A stretch of DNA of 64,000 bases from Niabella aurantiaca DSM 17617 (GTDB lineage Bacteria; Bacteroidota; Bacteroidia; Chitinophagales; Chitinophagaceae), in NCBI RefSeq assembly GCF_000374125.1, contig NZ_KB893637.1, forward strand, positions 124,001 to 188,000. Direction: 5' to 3'. The first letter of the stretch is position 1; every line of letters starts with the position of its first letter. Of this stretch, positions 43,565 through 52,096 are shown piece by piece. The notes under the pieces were generated by a model. The model had not been told where the DNA came from. It saw only the letters and a list, made by a program, of their open reading frames with translations, and searched no databases. The position numbers and the translations under genes are program-made.

Positions 43565-45421
43565 ATGGTTTGGGATCATCTTGATATCTGGATTGTTATA
43601 GGCTACCTGCTGCTGATGCTGGGGATCGGCTTCTGGCACCGCCGTTTTGCCAATAAGAGTATGGACAATTTTTTCCTGGGGGGCAGGAAGATCCCCGGAT
43701 GGCTCAATGGGGTATCCTACACCGCGGCGCTGGTAAGCCCGGATGCTGCAACCGGTTATGGAGGGCTGGCAGTAGCTACCGGTGGTTTTATCTGCTGGTG
43801 GTACTTAAGCCGTTTTGGTCTGGCCCTCTTTTTGGGCGGGGTGTTGTTTGCCTTTTTCTGGCGGCGGCTTAACCTGTTTACATCACTCGAATTCTATGAC
43901 CTGAGGTTTCCGAAAGGAGCGGCTGCTGTAATGCGGTTGTGGATCGCCCTGCGCACCTCGCTGATCGCAATGCCCGCCTGGACCGGCATTACGCTGCTGG
44001 CGGCCTATAAAATAATGGGCCCTGCTTTTGATCTTACCAGATTTGAAACGCTTTGCCTGGTGGTGCCTGTTTCGTTGCTGTTCGTTTTTTCATCGGGCTA
44101 CAAGGGCGTGGTGATCTCCAACTTTATACAGATGCTGATCTTTTTTGCGGGAACGCTGTTGTTGTTATTCCTTACACTGCAGCATTTTGGCGGCGCTGCG
44201 GCCATGGTGCAGGCCATCGAACATGCATTCGGTCCGCAGAGTAAAGAGATCCTCGGAAGTATTCCGCCGGAGAAGCAGGAGGTGTTTCCGCTTGCGGCGG
44301 CCTTTGGATGGCTGATCGGGCAAAGCATCGGCTATGGCGGCGATGCGGCGCCGATGGGTGGTGCCATGGAAGGACAACGCATTCTTTCAACACGTACACC
44401 GTCGGAAGCGCTGACGATGTATGTGGTGGCTGCTGTTTCTATGTTTGTATTGCTGTTGCTGGTAACGCTGCCGAGCATCAGCGCGGCTGTACTATGGCCT
44501 GAGCTGCGGCAACCGGGAGCAGACCGGGAGCTGGTCTATGGCCGGCTGATGAAAATGCTCTTGCCTCCTGGCGCCATGGGATTGATGGTTGCAGCCATGC
44601 TGGCGGCAACGATGTCTACAGTAGGCGATAACCTGAATTTTGGAAGCCAGATCATGGTGAGCGATATCTACCGCCGCTGGTTTGTGCCCGGGCGTTCTGA
44701 AAAACATTACCTGTTCATTGGCAAGATTTCCATGCTGGTCATACTCGCCATTTCCATTGCGGTTGTTTATAATGTGCTCATCATTACGGATGTGGCCATT
44801 TTTATGTTGTCGCTAAGTGCTGCCGAATTGCCCGCCAACTGGGCACAATGGTGGTGGTGGCGGTTTAATGGTCCTGCAAGAATTGCGGCCTCATTTGGTG
44901 GCGCGGCCATATTCTGTATGGTGGTGCTGGGGCCGCGGTTGCTTATTTATCTTGGTGTGGAGGGCGCAGACCGGCTGGTGATCGCCTGGTACTGGCAAAC
45001 CCTGCTGGTAATGGGGCTAACCACGCTGCTCTGGATCATTGTGGCCCTGCTCACCAAACCCGATCCGCAGCCATTGTTACAGGATTTTTATAACCGCGCA
45101 CGGCCACTGGGGTTTTGGAAACCTTTTAGCAATACCCGTCAGCCCGGAACCGGACAACCGCTACGGCCTGTTTTGAAAGGGATCGTTATCGCCGTTATTG
45201 GAACAGTATCTGTTTCACTGCTGATCCTGGGGCTGACCCATGCCTGGTTTGCGCGATACGGCACCAGTGTGGTCACTCTGCTGACGGCGGTATTGCTTTT
45301 TATCGTTTTCCGGAAGATGGCATCCCGATACCTGGAAGAACTGGAAACCGCTACCGGCGACAGGGCATTGACAGAAGAGCAGCCGACGATCGCTGCCAGA
45401 AACACCGGAAAATATGATTGA
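43565..45421 (+). CDS. Sodium:solute symporter (SSS family)
   Basis: 618 residues and about 13-15 membrane helices. N-terminus IVIGYLLLMLGIGFWHRRFA with FFLGGRKIPGWLNGVSYTAA is the SSS start (conserved FFLGGR motif and unwound TM1 region). Likely imports the mono- or oligosaccharide product of the periplasmic enzymes across the inner membrane using Na+. Located between GH172a and the cytosolic genes. Somewhat longer than typical sugar SSS proteins, with a C-terminal cytoplasmic tail. Confidence 0.92.
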   Translation: MVWDHLDIWIVIGYLLLMLGIGFWHRRFANKSMDNFFLGGRKIPGWLNGVSYTAALVSPDAATGYGGLAVATGGFICWWYLSRFGLALFLGGVLFAFFWRRLNLFTSLEFYDLRFPKGAAAVMRLWIALRTSLIAMPAWTGITLLAAYKIMGPAFDLTRFETLCLVVPVSLLFVFSSGYKGVVISNFIQMLIFFAGTLLLLFLTLQHFGGAAAMVQAIEHAFGPQSKEILGSIPPEKQEVFPLAAAFGWLIGQSIGYGGDAAPMGGAMEGQRILSTRTPSEALTMYVVAAVSMFVLLLLVTLPSISAAVLWPELRQPGADRELVYGRLMKMLLPPGAMGLMVAAMLAATMSTVGDNLNFGSQIMVSDIYRRWFVPGRSEKHYLFIGKISMLVILAISIAVVYNVLIITDVAIFMLSLSAAELPANWAQWWWWRFNGPARIAASFGGAAIFCMVVLGPRLLIYLGVEGADRLVIAWYWQTLLVMGLTTLLWIIVALLTKPDPQPLLQDFYNRARPLGFWKPFSNTRQPGTGQPLRPVLKGIVIAVIGTVSVSLLILGLTHAWFARYGTSVVTLLTAVLLFIVFRKMASRYLEELETATGDRALTEEQPTIAARNTGKYD

Positions 45422-45447
45422 ATTTATAAAACACATATACAAAAGTT

Positions 45448-46260
45448 ATGAGAGCAAAACAAGTGGTACGAACAAAAGAAGAGCATGTGCTGTACCTGGG
45501 CGACTGGGTATTTCATGTGGGGCCGACATTTATTGAAACACCGTTTGGTACAGAGACAAAAGATGCGGATCTGCATTTTTACGGAGAACGGCTTACCGAA
45601 GCGCTCGAACAGCAGGCCGACGTAACGCCTTTGTCCAACTGGGAATTGTACCGGCTGGAGCCGGGAAAACTGGAAGCGTACCTGCAGGGATCGGAAGCAC
45701 TCATCATCAGTGACGTGGAAGCCAAATGTTTTCACCTGTACCCGAGCTTTTTTGACCGGGCACGCCGGGAAAAAAAGATCGTAACCTTCCCCGACCGCAT
45801 AGCCGTAATTAAAGAATGGATCCAAAGTGGTGGAGGCCTGATGATGCTGGGCGGATGGCTGTCATTCAGTGGTGTGCAAAGCCGCTCAGGATGGGGACGC
45901 AGTGTATTGCAGGAAGCGCTGCCGGTGAATTGCCTGCTGATCGAAGACCTGGTAGAATCGTCTGCCGGCTTTACGGCCGAGGTAGTAAAGCCTGATCATC
46001 CCATTGCAAAAGGACTGGCATGGGACAGCTTCCCGCCGATCTTCGGCTATAATGAGGTTACCGTTAAGAACGAAGCAGATGTGATCGTACGCGTAAAAGA
46101 GACCGGTCACCCGCTGGTAGTGGCAGGTGAATATGGTCAGGGCCGTGTGTTCACCTATATGTCGGACCCTGCGCCGCATTGGGGTATCAATTTTGAGTTG
46201 TGGGAAAGCTACAACGATTTCTGGCTGCAGGCCTACAACTGGATAAAAAAAGAACTATGA
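45448..46260 (+). CDS. GATase1-like domain protein (putative glutamine amidotransferase, PF07090 type)
   Basis: 270 residues, no signal peptide. Features of the PF07090 family: VLYLGDWVFHVGPTFIETPF near the start, ALIISDVEAKCFHL, WIQSGGGLMMLGGWLSFSG, GRSVLQEALPV, and late VVAGEYGQGRVFTYMSDPAPHWG. There is no Cys at the nucleophile elbow (GGWLSF), so true amidotransferase activity is doubtful; the fold may act in carbohydrate binding or hydrolysis as in related class I amidotransferase-like proteins. Its stop overlaps the next gene's start (ATGA), so the two are translationally coupled. Precise role unknown. Confidence 0.8.
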   Translation: MRAKQVVRTKEEHVLYLGDWVFHVGPTFIETPFGTETKDADLHFYGERLTEALEQQADVTPLSNWELYRLEPGKLEAYLQGSEALIISDVEAKCFHLYPSFFDRARREKKIVTFPDRIAVIKEWIQSGGGLMMLGGWLSFSGVQSRSGWGRSVLQEALPVNCLLIEDLVESSAGFTAEVVKPDHPIAKGLAWDSFPPIFGYNEVTVKNEADVIVRVKETGHPLVVAGEYGQGRVFTYMSDPAPHWGINFELWESYNDFWLQAYNWIKKEL

Positions 46261-47492
46261 GTCAGTCTGAACTATGTGCGGGAGCCGCAGTAACCGATAT
46301 TACACCACCGCTGGAAGTAGGATTGCTCACATCATCCGTAAAGGCGGAATATGCGCCCTTTGAATCGATACGTACACCATTGAAAGCACGGACGCTGGTG
46401 ATAGCGTCCGGAAAAGAAAAAGTGGCGGTGGTGTCGCTGGACCTGTTGTCCCTTACCGATACTTCCGTAGGAGGATGGGGGGCGTTTAAAGAAGGTATGG
46501 CAGGCATAGTGCCGGCAGCAAATATTATTATTTGCTGCACACATACGCACAGCGCCCCCGAATCGGCGGGTCTTACAGCGCTGTACCAGGAGCCGGTCTA
46601 CAAGCGCTGGATGCAAAAAATACAGCAGGATATCCGGGATGCGATCAGTACGGCGGCGGAGCGGCTTCAGCCTTGCCGTGTATCCGTTGCAACAGCAGTA
46701 CTGGAGGGCTACTCGCTGCAACGGCGGATAAAACAGCCGGAAGGAATGGTGATCTCTGATTCGCTGCAGCCGGTTTCGGAAGCATTAATGCAAGGCGAAC
46801 CGGTGGACCGGCGGGTGAAGTCCATCCGGCTGATAGGGAACGGCCGGCAATCCATTGCAACAGTAGTACAGGCGGTCTGTCACCCGGTGCACGAGATGTG
46901 CATTCCCCGCGTGTCGGCTGATTTTCCGGGTGAACTGTGTACGGCATTGGAGCAATCCGGCAAAAACGGCACCGCATTGTTTCTGAATGGTGCTGCCGGC
47001 AATATCAATCCGCCTACGGTATCCATGGGCGCCACTTATGCAAAAGCACATGGTGCGGCAATGGCGGCGCTGGTCGATGCAGGAAGGTCTTTGCCGCTGG
47101 CAGATGCTGCATGTTCTTTTCGTAGTCTTGTATTGCCGCTGATGGTACGTGAAGGGTCAGGCATCACAAATCCCGGAGATGCGGTAGCGCGGATCAGCCT
47201 GCTGCATTTTAATTCACTGGTCATCCTGTTCCTGCCCGGCGAGATCTTTGTAGAAACAGCCTTGGAGATCGAACGCCGCTCGCCCTTTGAATATACGGTG
47301 ATAGCGGGCTTCTCCGAGAATAATATCGGATACGTACCTACGCCGGCTGCATTTGTAGAAGGCGGCTATGAGACCGGCCCGGGAAAATGGTCCTTTCTTG
47401 AAAAAGGCGCCAGCGATCGTATAAAGGAGGCCGCCGTGGACCTGCTGCAACAACAGTTTGATACAATGAATGCACACCTGATTAAATCTTAA
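46257..47492 (+). CDS. Neutral ceramidase-like (PF04734) domain protein, cytosolic
   Basis: 411 residues. The N-terminus AGAAVTDITPPLEVGLLTSS matches the opening of the neutral/alkaline ceramidase domain, and CTHTHSAPESAG gives the HxH zinc pair; QAVCHPVHEM supplies a further His. The C-terminal immunoglobulin-like domain of true ceramidases is absent and there is no signal peptide. Such short homologues are common in catabolic loci of Bacteroidota and Planctomycetota with unknown substrates; an amide or ester bond in the imported compound is a reasonable guess. The start at 46257 is chosen for its ATGA overlap with the previous stop; a longer frame begins inside that gene. Confidence 0.82.
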   Translation: MSQSELCAGAAVTDITPPLEVGLLTSSVKAEYAPFESIRTPLKARTLVIASGKEKVAVVSLDLLSLTDTSVGGWGAFKEGMAGIVPAANIIICCTHTHSAPESAGLTALYQEPVYKRWMQKIQQDIRDAISTAAERLQPCRVSVATAVLEGYSLQRRIKQPEGMVISDSLQPVSEALMQGEPVDRRVKSIRLIGNGRQSIATVVQAVCHPVHEMCIPRVSADFPGELCTALEQSGKNGTALFLNGAAGNINPPTVSMGATYAKAHGAAMAALVDAGRSLPLADAACSFRSLVLPLMVREGSGITNPGDAVARISLLHFNSLVILFLPGEIFVETALEIERRSPFEYTVIAGFSENNIGYVPTPAAFVEGGYETGPGKWSFLEKGASDRIKEAAVDLLQQQFDTMNAHLIKS

Positions 47493-47495
47493 AAT

Positions 47496-49646
47496 ATGTT
47501 TTGGCGAATTAAAATAACCGGAACCCTTCTTGCATTGTGTATGACCATTGCCACACAGGCCCAGTTATTCAAAAAGACCATTTCCTTTTATGGGAGTGAC
47601 AAAAATGATCTGTACCTGCTGCTCAAAGAACAGGGTTATAATATAAAACGGTACAGCAATCCAGAATCGGCCATCCGTTCAGCACCAGCAGGAACCGGCG
47701 TGTTTATAACGGCGGACCACTATCCGGAAATGGACGGAAAGAACCGGATCAGCGAGGCCTTGCTGCGCACTGCCGCTTCCCGCGAACTTCGGTTGTATGT
47801 GGAATATCCTTCGGCATATCCCGGACTGGATCTTCCCGGTAAGCCTCTCGAAACCCATTTGGAGCGGGGTGTGGTAACCACCGGTCTGTTTGGCGCCGGG
47901 TTGCCGCGACTGGCATTGCTGGGTATTCATAACTGTTACGTATTGCCGGTTGATGCGGCGGACCCCCTGCTGGTTCTGGCCAAAGTAGTGGGCGTGGATA
48001 AAGCAGAGCTGGGCCTCGACAGTACGAAAACCTATCCTTTATTATTCCGGAAGAATGGGGTGCTGATCAGCACTACGGCACTGAGCAATTTCAGGACCGG
48101 TCGCTATGGTCCGGAACAACCGGTTAAAACGGTACTGTCCTATATCATTGCGCAGCTCACCGGCAACCGGACCCCGGTCACCGGCAAATGGCCGCAAGAT
48201 GTAAGACCGATGTTTGGACGGGCCGAACCGCTGCCGGAAAATGCCCGGCGTAACAGCATACAAAAAGGAGTGGAGTGGTTCGCCAACGGCCGGTTCTATG
48301 TGCATCCCAGCTGGAAGGCCGACTGGATGAAATACGGTGGTGTGGATGGATTAAAGCCCGTGGGGCCACCGGTATCACAGGATAAACCCAATGGGGATGG
48401 ATCGTTGGGCATCATTGAAGGGCATACTTCCACGATCTATTACGACGGAAGCCAGCAATACCGTTACTGGATGCGTGCCGATGTACAGGGAGAAGCAAGT
48501 ATGGCGTTGGCGGCTGCCGGCCAGTTACTGAACAATGCGGATTATAAAACAAGAGCCATTAATATTATCAATTTTCTTTTTAAGACCTCCAACCTGCGGG
48601 CGGGTCCAAAGAATGATCCGGGCAGTCCGGCATTCGGGCTGATCGGCTGGGCAACTACCAATGCCGGCACCTTCTACGGGGATGATAATGCCCGTGCTAT
48701 ACTCGGGGCACTGGGTGCAGCGGGCTATCTGAAAACAGACCGGTGGGATAAGGAGCTGGCAGAAGCCATTATGGCCAATTTCAGAACGACCGGCAAACAG
48801 GGGTTCCGGGGCGAGCGGCTAGAGGAAAATGATATCATAAAAAATGGATGGCCCTACTATTACAACCGTGATCTGGAGCATCCCTCTCCACATTTTGAAT
48901 CCTGGATGTGGGCGCTTTACCTGTGGCTATATGATAAAACACATTATGCGCCGCTGCTGGAGCGGACAAAGGAAGCCATAGCGATCACCATGAAAGATTA
49001 TCCGGATAAATGGAAATGGGGTAGCAGCCTGCAAACCCAGCGTGCCCGCCTGATCCTGCCCCTGGCCTGGCTGGTACGCGTGGAGGATACACCACAGCAT
49101 CGCCGCTGGCTGGATGAGATGATCCGCGAGATGCTGAAATACCAGGATGAAAGCGGCGCCATCCGGGAAGAACTGGGAAAAGGAAAAGGCATGTTCCGGG
49201 AACTGAAATCAAACAACGATTACGGTTCGGATGAAGGATCGCTGATCTCACAGAACGGACAAAAAATATCCTGTATGCTGTACACGAACAATTTTGCGGT
49301 GTTCAGTCTGCATGAGGCGGCATTGGCCACGGGCAATGCCGGATACATGAAGGCCGTAAAAAGGCTGGCTGATTTCCTGACCCGGATACAGGTGCAGAGC
49401 AGCAAGCATAAGGATCTTGATGGCGCCTGGTTCCGGGCGTTCGATTATGGCAAGTGGGAATACTGGGCCTCTAATTCCGATGCAGGCTGGGGTGCCTGGT
49501 GCACATTAACGGGATGGATCCAGAGCTGGATCGTGACCACACAGGCCCAGATCCTGCAACAGCAAAGCTTTTGGGATGTTACGAAGAACTCCGGCATGCG
49601 TTCCACGGGTACGGCCGTTATTGATCAGATGATGAAAAAACCTTGA
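47496..49646 (+). CDS. Exported two-domain protein: GATase1-like domain + (alpha/alpha)6 six-hairpin domain
   Basis: 716 residues with a signal peptide (MFWRIKITGTLLALCMTIATQAQ). Residues ~25-220 look like a Rossmann/GATase1-like domain (FYGSDKNDLYLLLKEQGYNI, TGVFITADHYPEMDGKN). Residues ~255-700 look like a six-hairpin glycosidase toroid (NSIQKGVEWFANGRFYVHP, SPHFESWMWALYLW, YTNNFAVFSLHEAALATGNA, SDAGWGAWCTLTGWIQSWIV). I do not recognise a named GH family, so catalysis is unproven. It sits 3 bp after the ceramidase-like gene and 2 bp before GH172b, so it is part of the operon. Confidence 0.7.
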   Translation: MFWRIKITGTLLALCMTIATQAQLFKKTISFYGSDKNDLYLLLKEQGYNIKRYSNPESAIRSAPAGTGVFITADHYPEMDGKNRISEALLRTAASRELRLYVEYPSAYPGLDLPGKPLETHLERGVVTTGLFGAGLPRLALLGIHNCYVLPVDAADPLLVLAKVVGVDKAELGLDSTKTYPLLFRKNGVLISTTALSNFRTGRYGPEQPVKTVLSYIIAQLTGNRTPVTGKWPQDVRPMFGRAEPLPENARRNSIQKGVEWFANGRFYVHPSWKADWMKYGGVDGLKPVGPPVSQDKPNGDGSLGIIEGHTSTIYYDGSQQYRYWMRADVQGEASMALAAAGQLLNNADYKTRAINIINFLFKTSNLRAGPKNDPGSPAFGLIGWATTNAGTFYGDDNARAILGALGAAGYLKTDRWDKELAEAIMANFRTTGKQGFRGERLEENDIIKNGWPYYYNRDLEHPSPHFESWMWALYLWLYDKTHYAPLLERTKEAIAITMKDYPDKWKWGSSLQTQRARLILPLAWLVRVEDTPQHRRWLDEMIREMLKYQDESGAIREELGKGKGMFRELKSNNDYGSDEGSLISQNGQKISCMLYTNNFAVFSLHEAALATGNAGYMKAVKRLADFLTRIQVQSSKHKDLDGAWFRAFDYGKWEYWASNSDAGWGAWCTLTGWIQSWIVTTQAQILQQQSFWDVTKNSGMRSTGTAVIDQMMKKP

Positions 49647-49648
49647 CA

Positions 49649-50833
49649 ATGAAAAGAACAGGAATATTTGTAGTTGCAGTGGTTGTGCTTACATCTGTTG
49701 TTTACGGGCAGGCAATCACCACCAATGATCTTGCTGCGCTTTCGATGATGCAGGACGGCGTGATCTCAAAACGGGTGAGCAGTCATGATACTGCTGGTGC
49801 CGGCAATGATTTTATACGGATTGCCGATAAGGAGACAAGGACCATCTTTGATGTAAAAGGTGCTGGTATGATCAATCATATCTGGATCACCATGGCGCCG
49901 GGACCTGAAGCACTAAGCCGTAATGATGTGATCCTGAAAATGTACTGGGATGGCAATACAACGCCATCGGTCATTGCACCCATCGGTCCTTTTTTCGGGC
50001 AGGGATGGAATGAGTCCTATACCTACACTTCGCTGCCGTTGTCGGCCAGTCCGGTAAACGGAAAAGGAATGGTCTGCTACTTTTCGATGCCCTTTGCAAA
50101 AGGCGCCCGTATTGAGATCGAGAACCAGGCCGGGAAGGAGATCAGTCATTTTTATTATTATGTGGATTATGTGGAGCTGGACCGGCTGCCTGCGAAAGCG
50201 GGGCGCTTTCATGCATGGTATAACAAGCAGCTTACGGAAACCTCGAAGACCGAAGGTGAAAATGAATGGGCCATTTTTGGCAAGCCTGGAGAGAATACGA
50301 CGGGCAAGGACAACTACCTTATCGCCGACATCAAAGGCAAAGGGCATTTTGTGGGTGTGAATTATTATGTGCATTCGCCCACGCCCATGTGGTATGGTGA
50401 AGGTAATGACCGGATCGAGATCGACGGTGCAAAGGGAACCGTCCTGAAAGGCACCGGTACCGAAGATTATTTTAATACGGCATGGTGTCCGAAGGCCGTT
50501 TTTGAACATCCGTATTATGGTTATGCAAGGGTGAATAATGATATCGGCTGGCTGGGCCGCACGCATCTGTACCGGTTCAACATCACAGATCCTTTTTTCT
50601 TTAATACTTCATTCCGGTTCAGTATCGAGCACGGGCATAACAATGTGCTGACCCTGGATCTTGCCAGCGTAGCCTATTGGTACCAGCCGGAAGCCCATGC
50701 AGTGCCGGCCATTCCCTCAAAAGAAGCGCGGCAACCGATGCCAATGATCGATATCGGCGATATCCACCGGTGGCGCAATGAATGGCGCAAAAGCAAGAAC
50801 AATGATCCGAAATTGTGGGGGAATGAACGTTGA
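49649..50833 (+). CDS. GH172 (DUF2961) glycosidase, second of four
   Basis: 394 residues, signal peptide ending VVYGQ. GH172 core: FDVKGAGMINHIWITMAPG, PSVIAPIGPFFGQGW, CYFSMPFAKGARIEIENQ, and both conserved glutamates, E251 in WYGEGND and E272 in GTGTEDYFN, 21 residues apart as in the characterised alpha-D-fructofuranosidase. Very similar to the next gene along its whole length (tandem duplication). The ATG at 49649 is used; an in-frame TTG at 49643 overlaps the previous stop. Periplasmic exo-acting glycosidase by family inference. Confidence 0.9.
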   Translation: MKRTGIFVVAVVVLTSVVYGQAITTNDLAALSMMQDGVISKRVSSHDTAGAGNDFIRIADKETRTIFDVKGAGMINHIWITMAPGPEALSRNDVILKMYWDGNTTPSVIAPIGPFFGQGWNESYTYTSLPLSASPVNGKGMVCYFSMPFAKGARIEIENQAGKEISHFYYYVDYVELDRLPAKAGRFHAWYNKQLTETSKTEGENEWAIFGKPGENTTGKDNYLIADIKGKGHFVGVNYYVHSPTPMWYGEGNDRIEIDGAKGTVLKGTGTEDYFNTAWCPKAVFEHPYYGYARVNNDIGWLGRTHLYRFNITDPFFFNTSFRFSIEHGHNNVLTLDLASVAYWYQPEAHAVPAIPSKEARQPMPMIDIGDIHRWRNEWRKSKNNDPKLWGNER

Positions 50834-50878
50834 TAATCCGGTACTGAAGCAAATAACGCATAGATCGTAAAAAAAACA

Positions 50879-52051
50879 ATGACATCCATAAAAGCAAAAT
50901 TAATGCTGGTGATATTCCTCACAGGTGCGCTGCAAGTGACGGCTCAGGACCTGATGGCACTTACCGGCATAAAGCAGGGCGTAAAATCGAAACGGATCAG
51001 CAGTTACGACCGGTCAGGGGATAACAACGATAACCTGCGGGATATAAAACCCGGGGAAAAACGCACGATCTTTAATGTGGAGGGTGCGGGGATCATCGAT
51101 CATATCTGGATGACGCTTTCTCCCGAACCCAATGTGCTGAGCCGGAATGATGTGATCCTCCGGATGTACTGGGATGGGAATACGTATCCGTCCGTTGAGT
51201 CGCCTATTGGCCCTTTCTTCGGACAGGGATGGAATGATGCTTATCTGTTTACATCAGCGGCGCTGGCGGCAACGCCAACAAACGGGAACGGACTGGTCAG
51301 TTATTTTGCTATGCCCTTTGCAAAAGGCGCCCGCATTGAGATTGAGAACCAGACGGACAGGAATATTAACGCCCTGTATTTCTACATCGACTACCAGGAA
51401 ATGAAAACGCTGCCGGCGAACACGGGACGGTTTCATGCCTGGTATAATAAACAACTGACAATACCTGCCGATCGTATAGAGAACGAGCACTGGATGTTTG
51501 GAGGCAACCCACCCAATAAAGACGGTAAGTCGAATTATGTCATTGCGGATATAAAAGGGAAGGGGCATTTCGTAGGCGTGAATTATTATGTACATGCTCC
51601 TACACCCTACTGGTATGGCGAGGGGGATGATATGTTTTTTATCGATGGTGATACGCTGCCCACAATGAACGGCACCGGTACGGAAGATTATTTCAATACG
51701 TCCTGGGGCGCGCCAAAACAATCTTATGCATCTCCTTATTTTGGTTATGCCAAAGTGAACGGGGATATCGGATTCCTGGGTCGTACGCATATTTACCGCT
51801 TCCATATTGCAGATCCGGTTTATTTCGACCGGTCGTTGCGCTTTACCATCGAACATGGAAGCAATAACGTGTTAACGCTGGATCTTGCCAGCGTGGCGTA
51901 TTGGTACCAGGACAAGGCAGATCGTATACCTCCGATACCGGGTGCCGCTGCGCGCAAGCCCATGCCATTGATCGGGCCCACGGACATCCATCGCTGGCGG
52001 AATGAGTGGCGGAAAAGCAAAGGAAATGACACCCGTCTCTGGGGCAAATAA
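50879..52051 (+). CDS. GH172 (DUF2961) glycosidase, third of four
   Basis: 390 residues, signal peptide (LMLVIFLTGALQVTAQ). A close paralogue of the preceding gene: FNVEGAGIIDHIWMTLSPEP, SPIGPFFGQGWNDAYLF, FAMPFAKGARIEIENQ, E248 in WYGEGDD and E269 in GTGTEDYFN, and an almost identical C-terminus ending DIHRWRNEWRKSK. The retained catalytic residues argue that both copies are active. The pair may differ in the linkage or anomer cut, or assemble as a hetero-oligomer, since family members form trimers or hexamers. Separated by 45 bp from GH172b. Confidence 0.9.
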   Translation: MTSIKAKLMLVIFLTGALQVTAQDLMALTGIKQGVKSKRISSYDRSGDNNDNLRDIKPGEKRTIFNVEGAGIIDHIWMTLSPEPNVLSRNDVILRMYWDGNTYPSVESPIGPFFGQGWNDAYLFTSAALAATPTNGNGLVSYFAMPFAKGARIEIENQTDRNINALYFYIDYQEMKTLPANTGRFHAWYNKQLTIPADRIENEHWMFGGNPPNKDGKSNYVIADIKGKGHFVGVNYYVHAPTPYWYGEGDDMFFIDGDTLPTMNGTGTEDYFNTSWGAPKQSYASPYFGYAKVNGDIGFLGRTHIYRFHIADPVYFDRSLRFTIEHGSNNVLTLDLASVAYWYQDKADRIPPIPGAAARKPMPLIGPTDIHRWRNEWRKSKGNDTRLWGK

Positions 52052-52096
52052 GTGATGATTGATCAATAAAAAGGCATTCGAAAAAAGAAAATAACT

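Noticed and set aside
45448-46260. Calling this a functional glutamine amidotransferase
   Set aside because: No Cys at the expected nucleophile elbow, and no synthase partner nearby.
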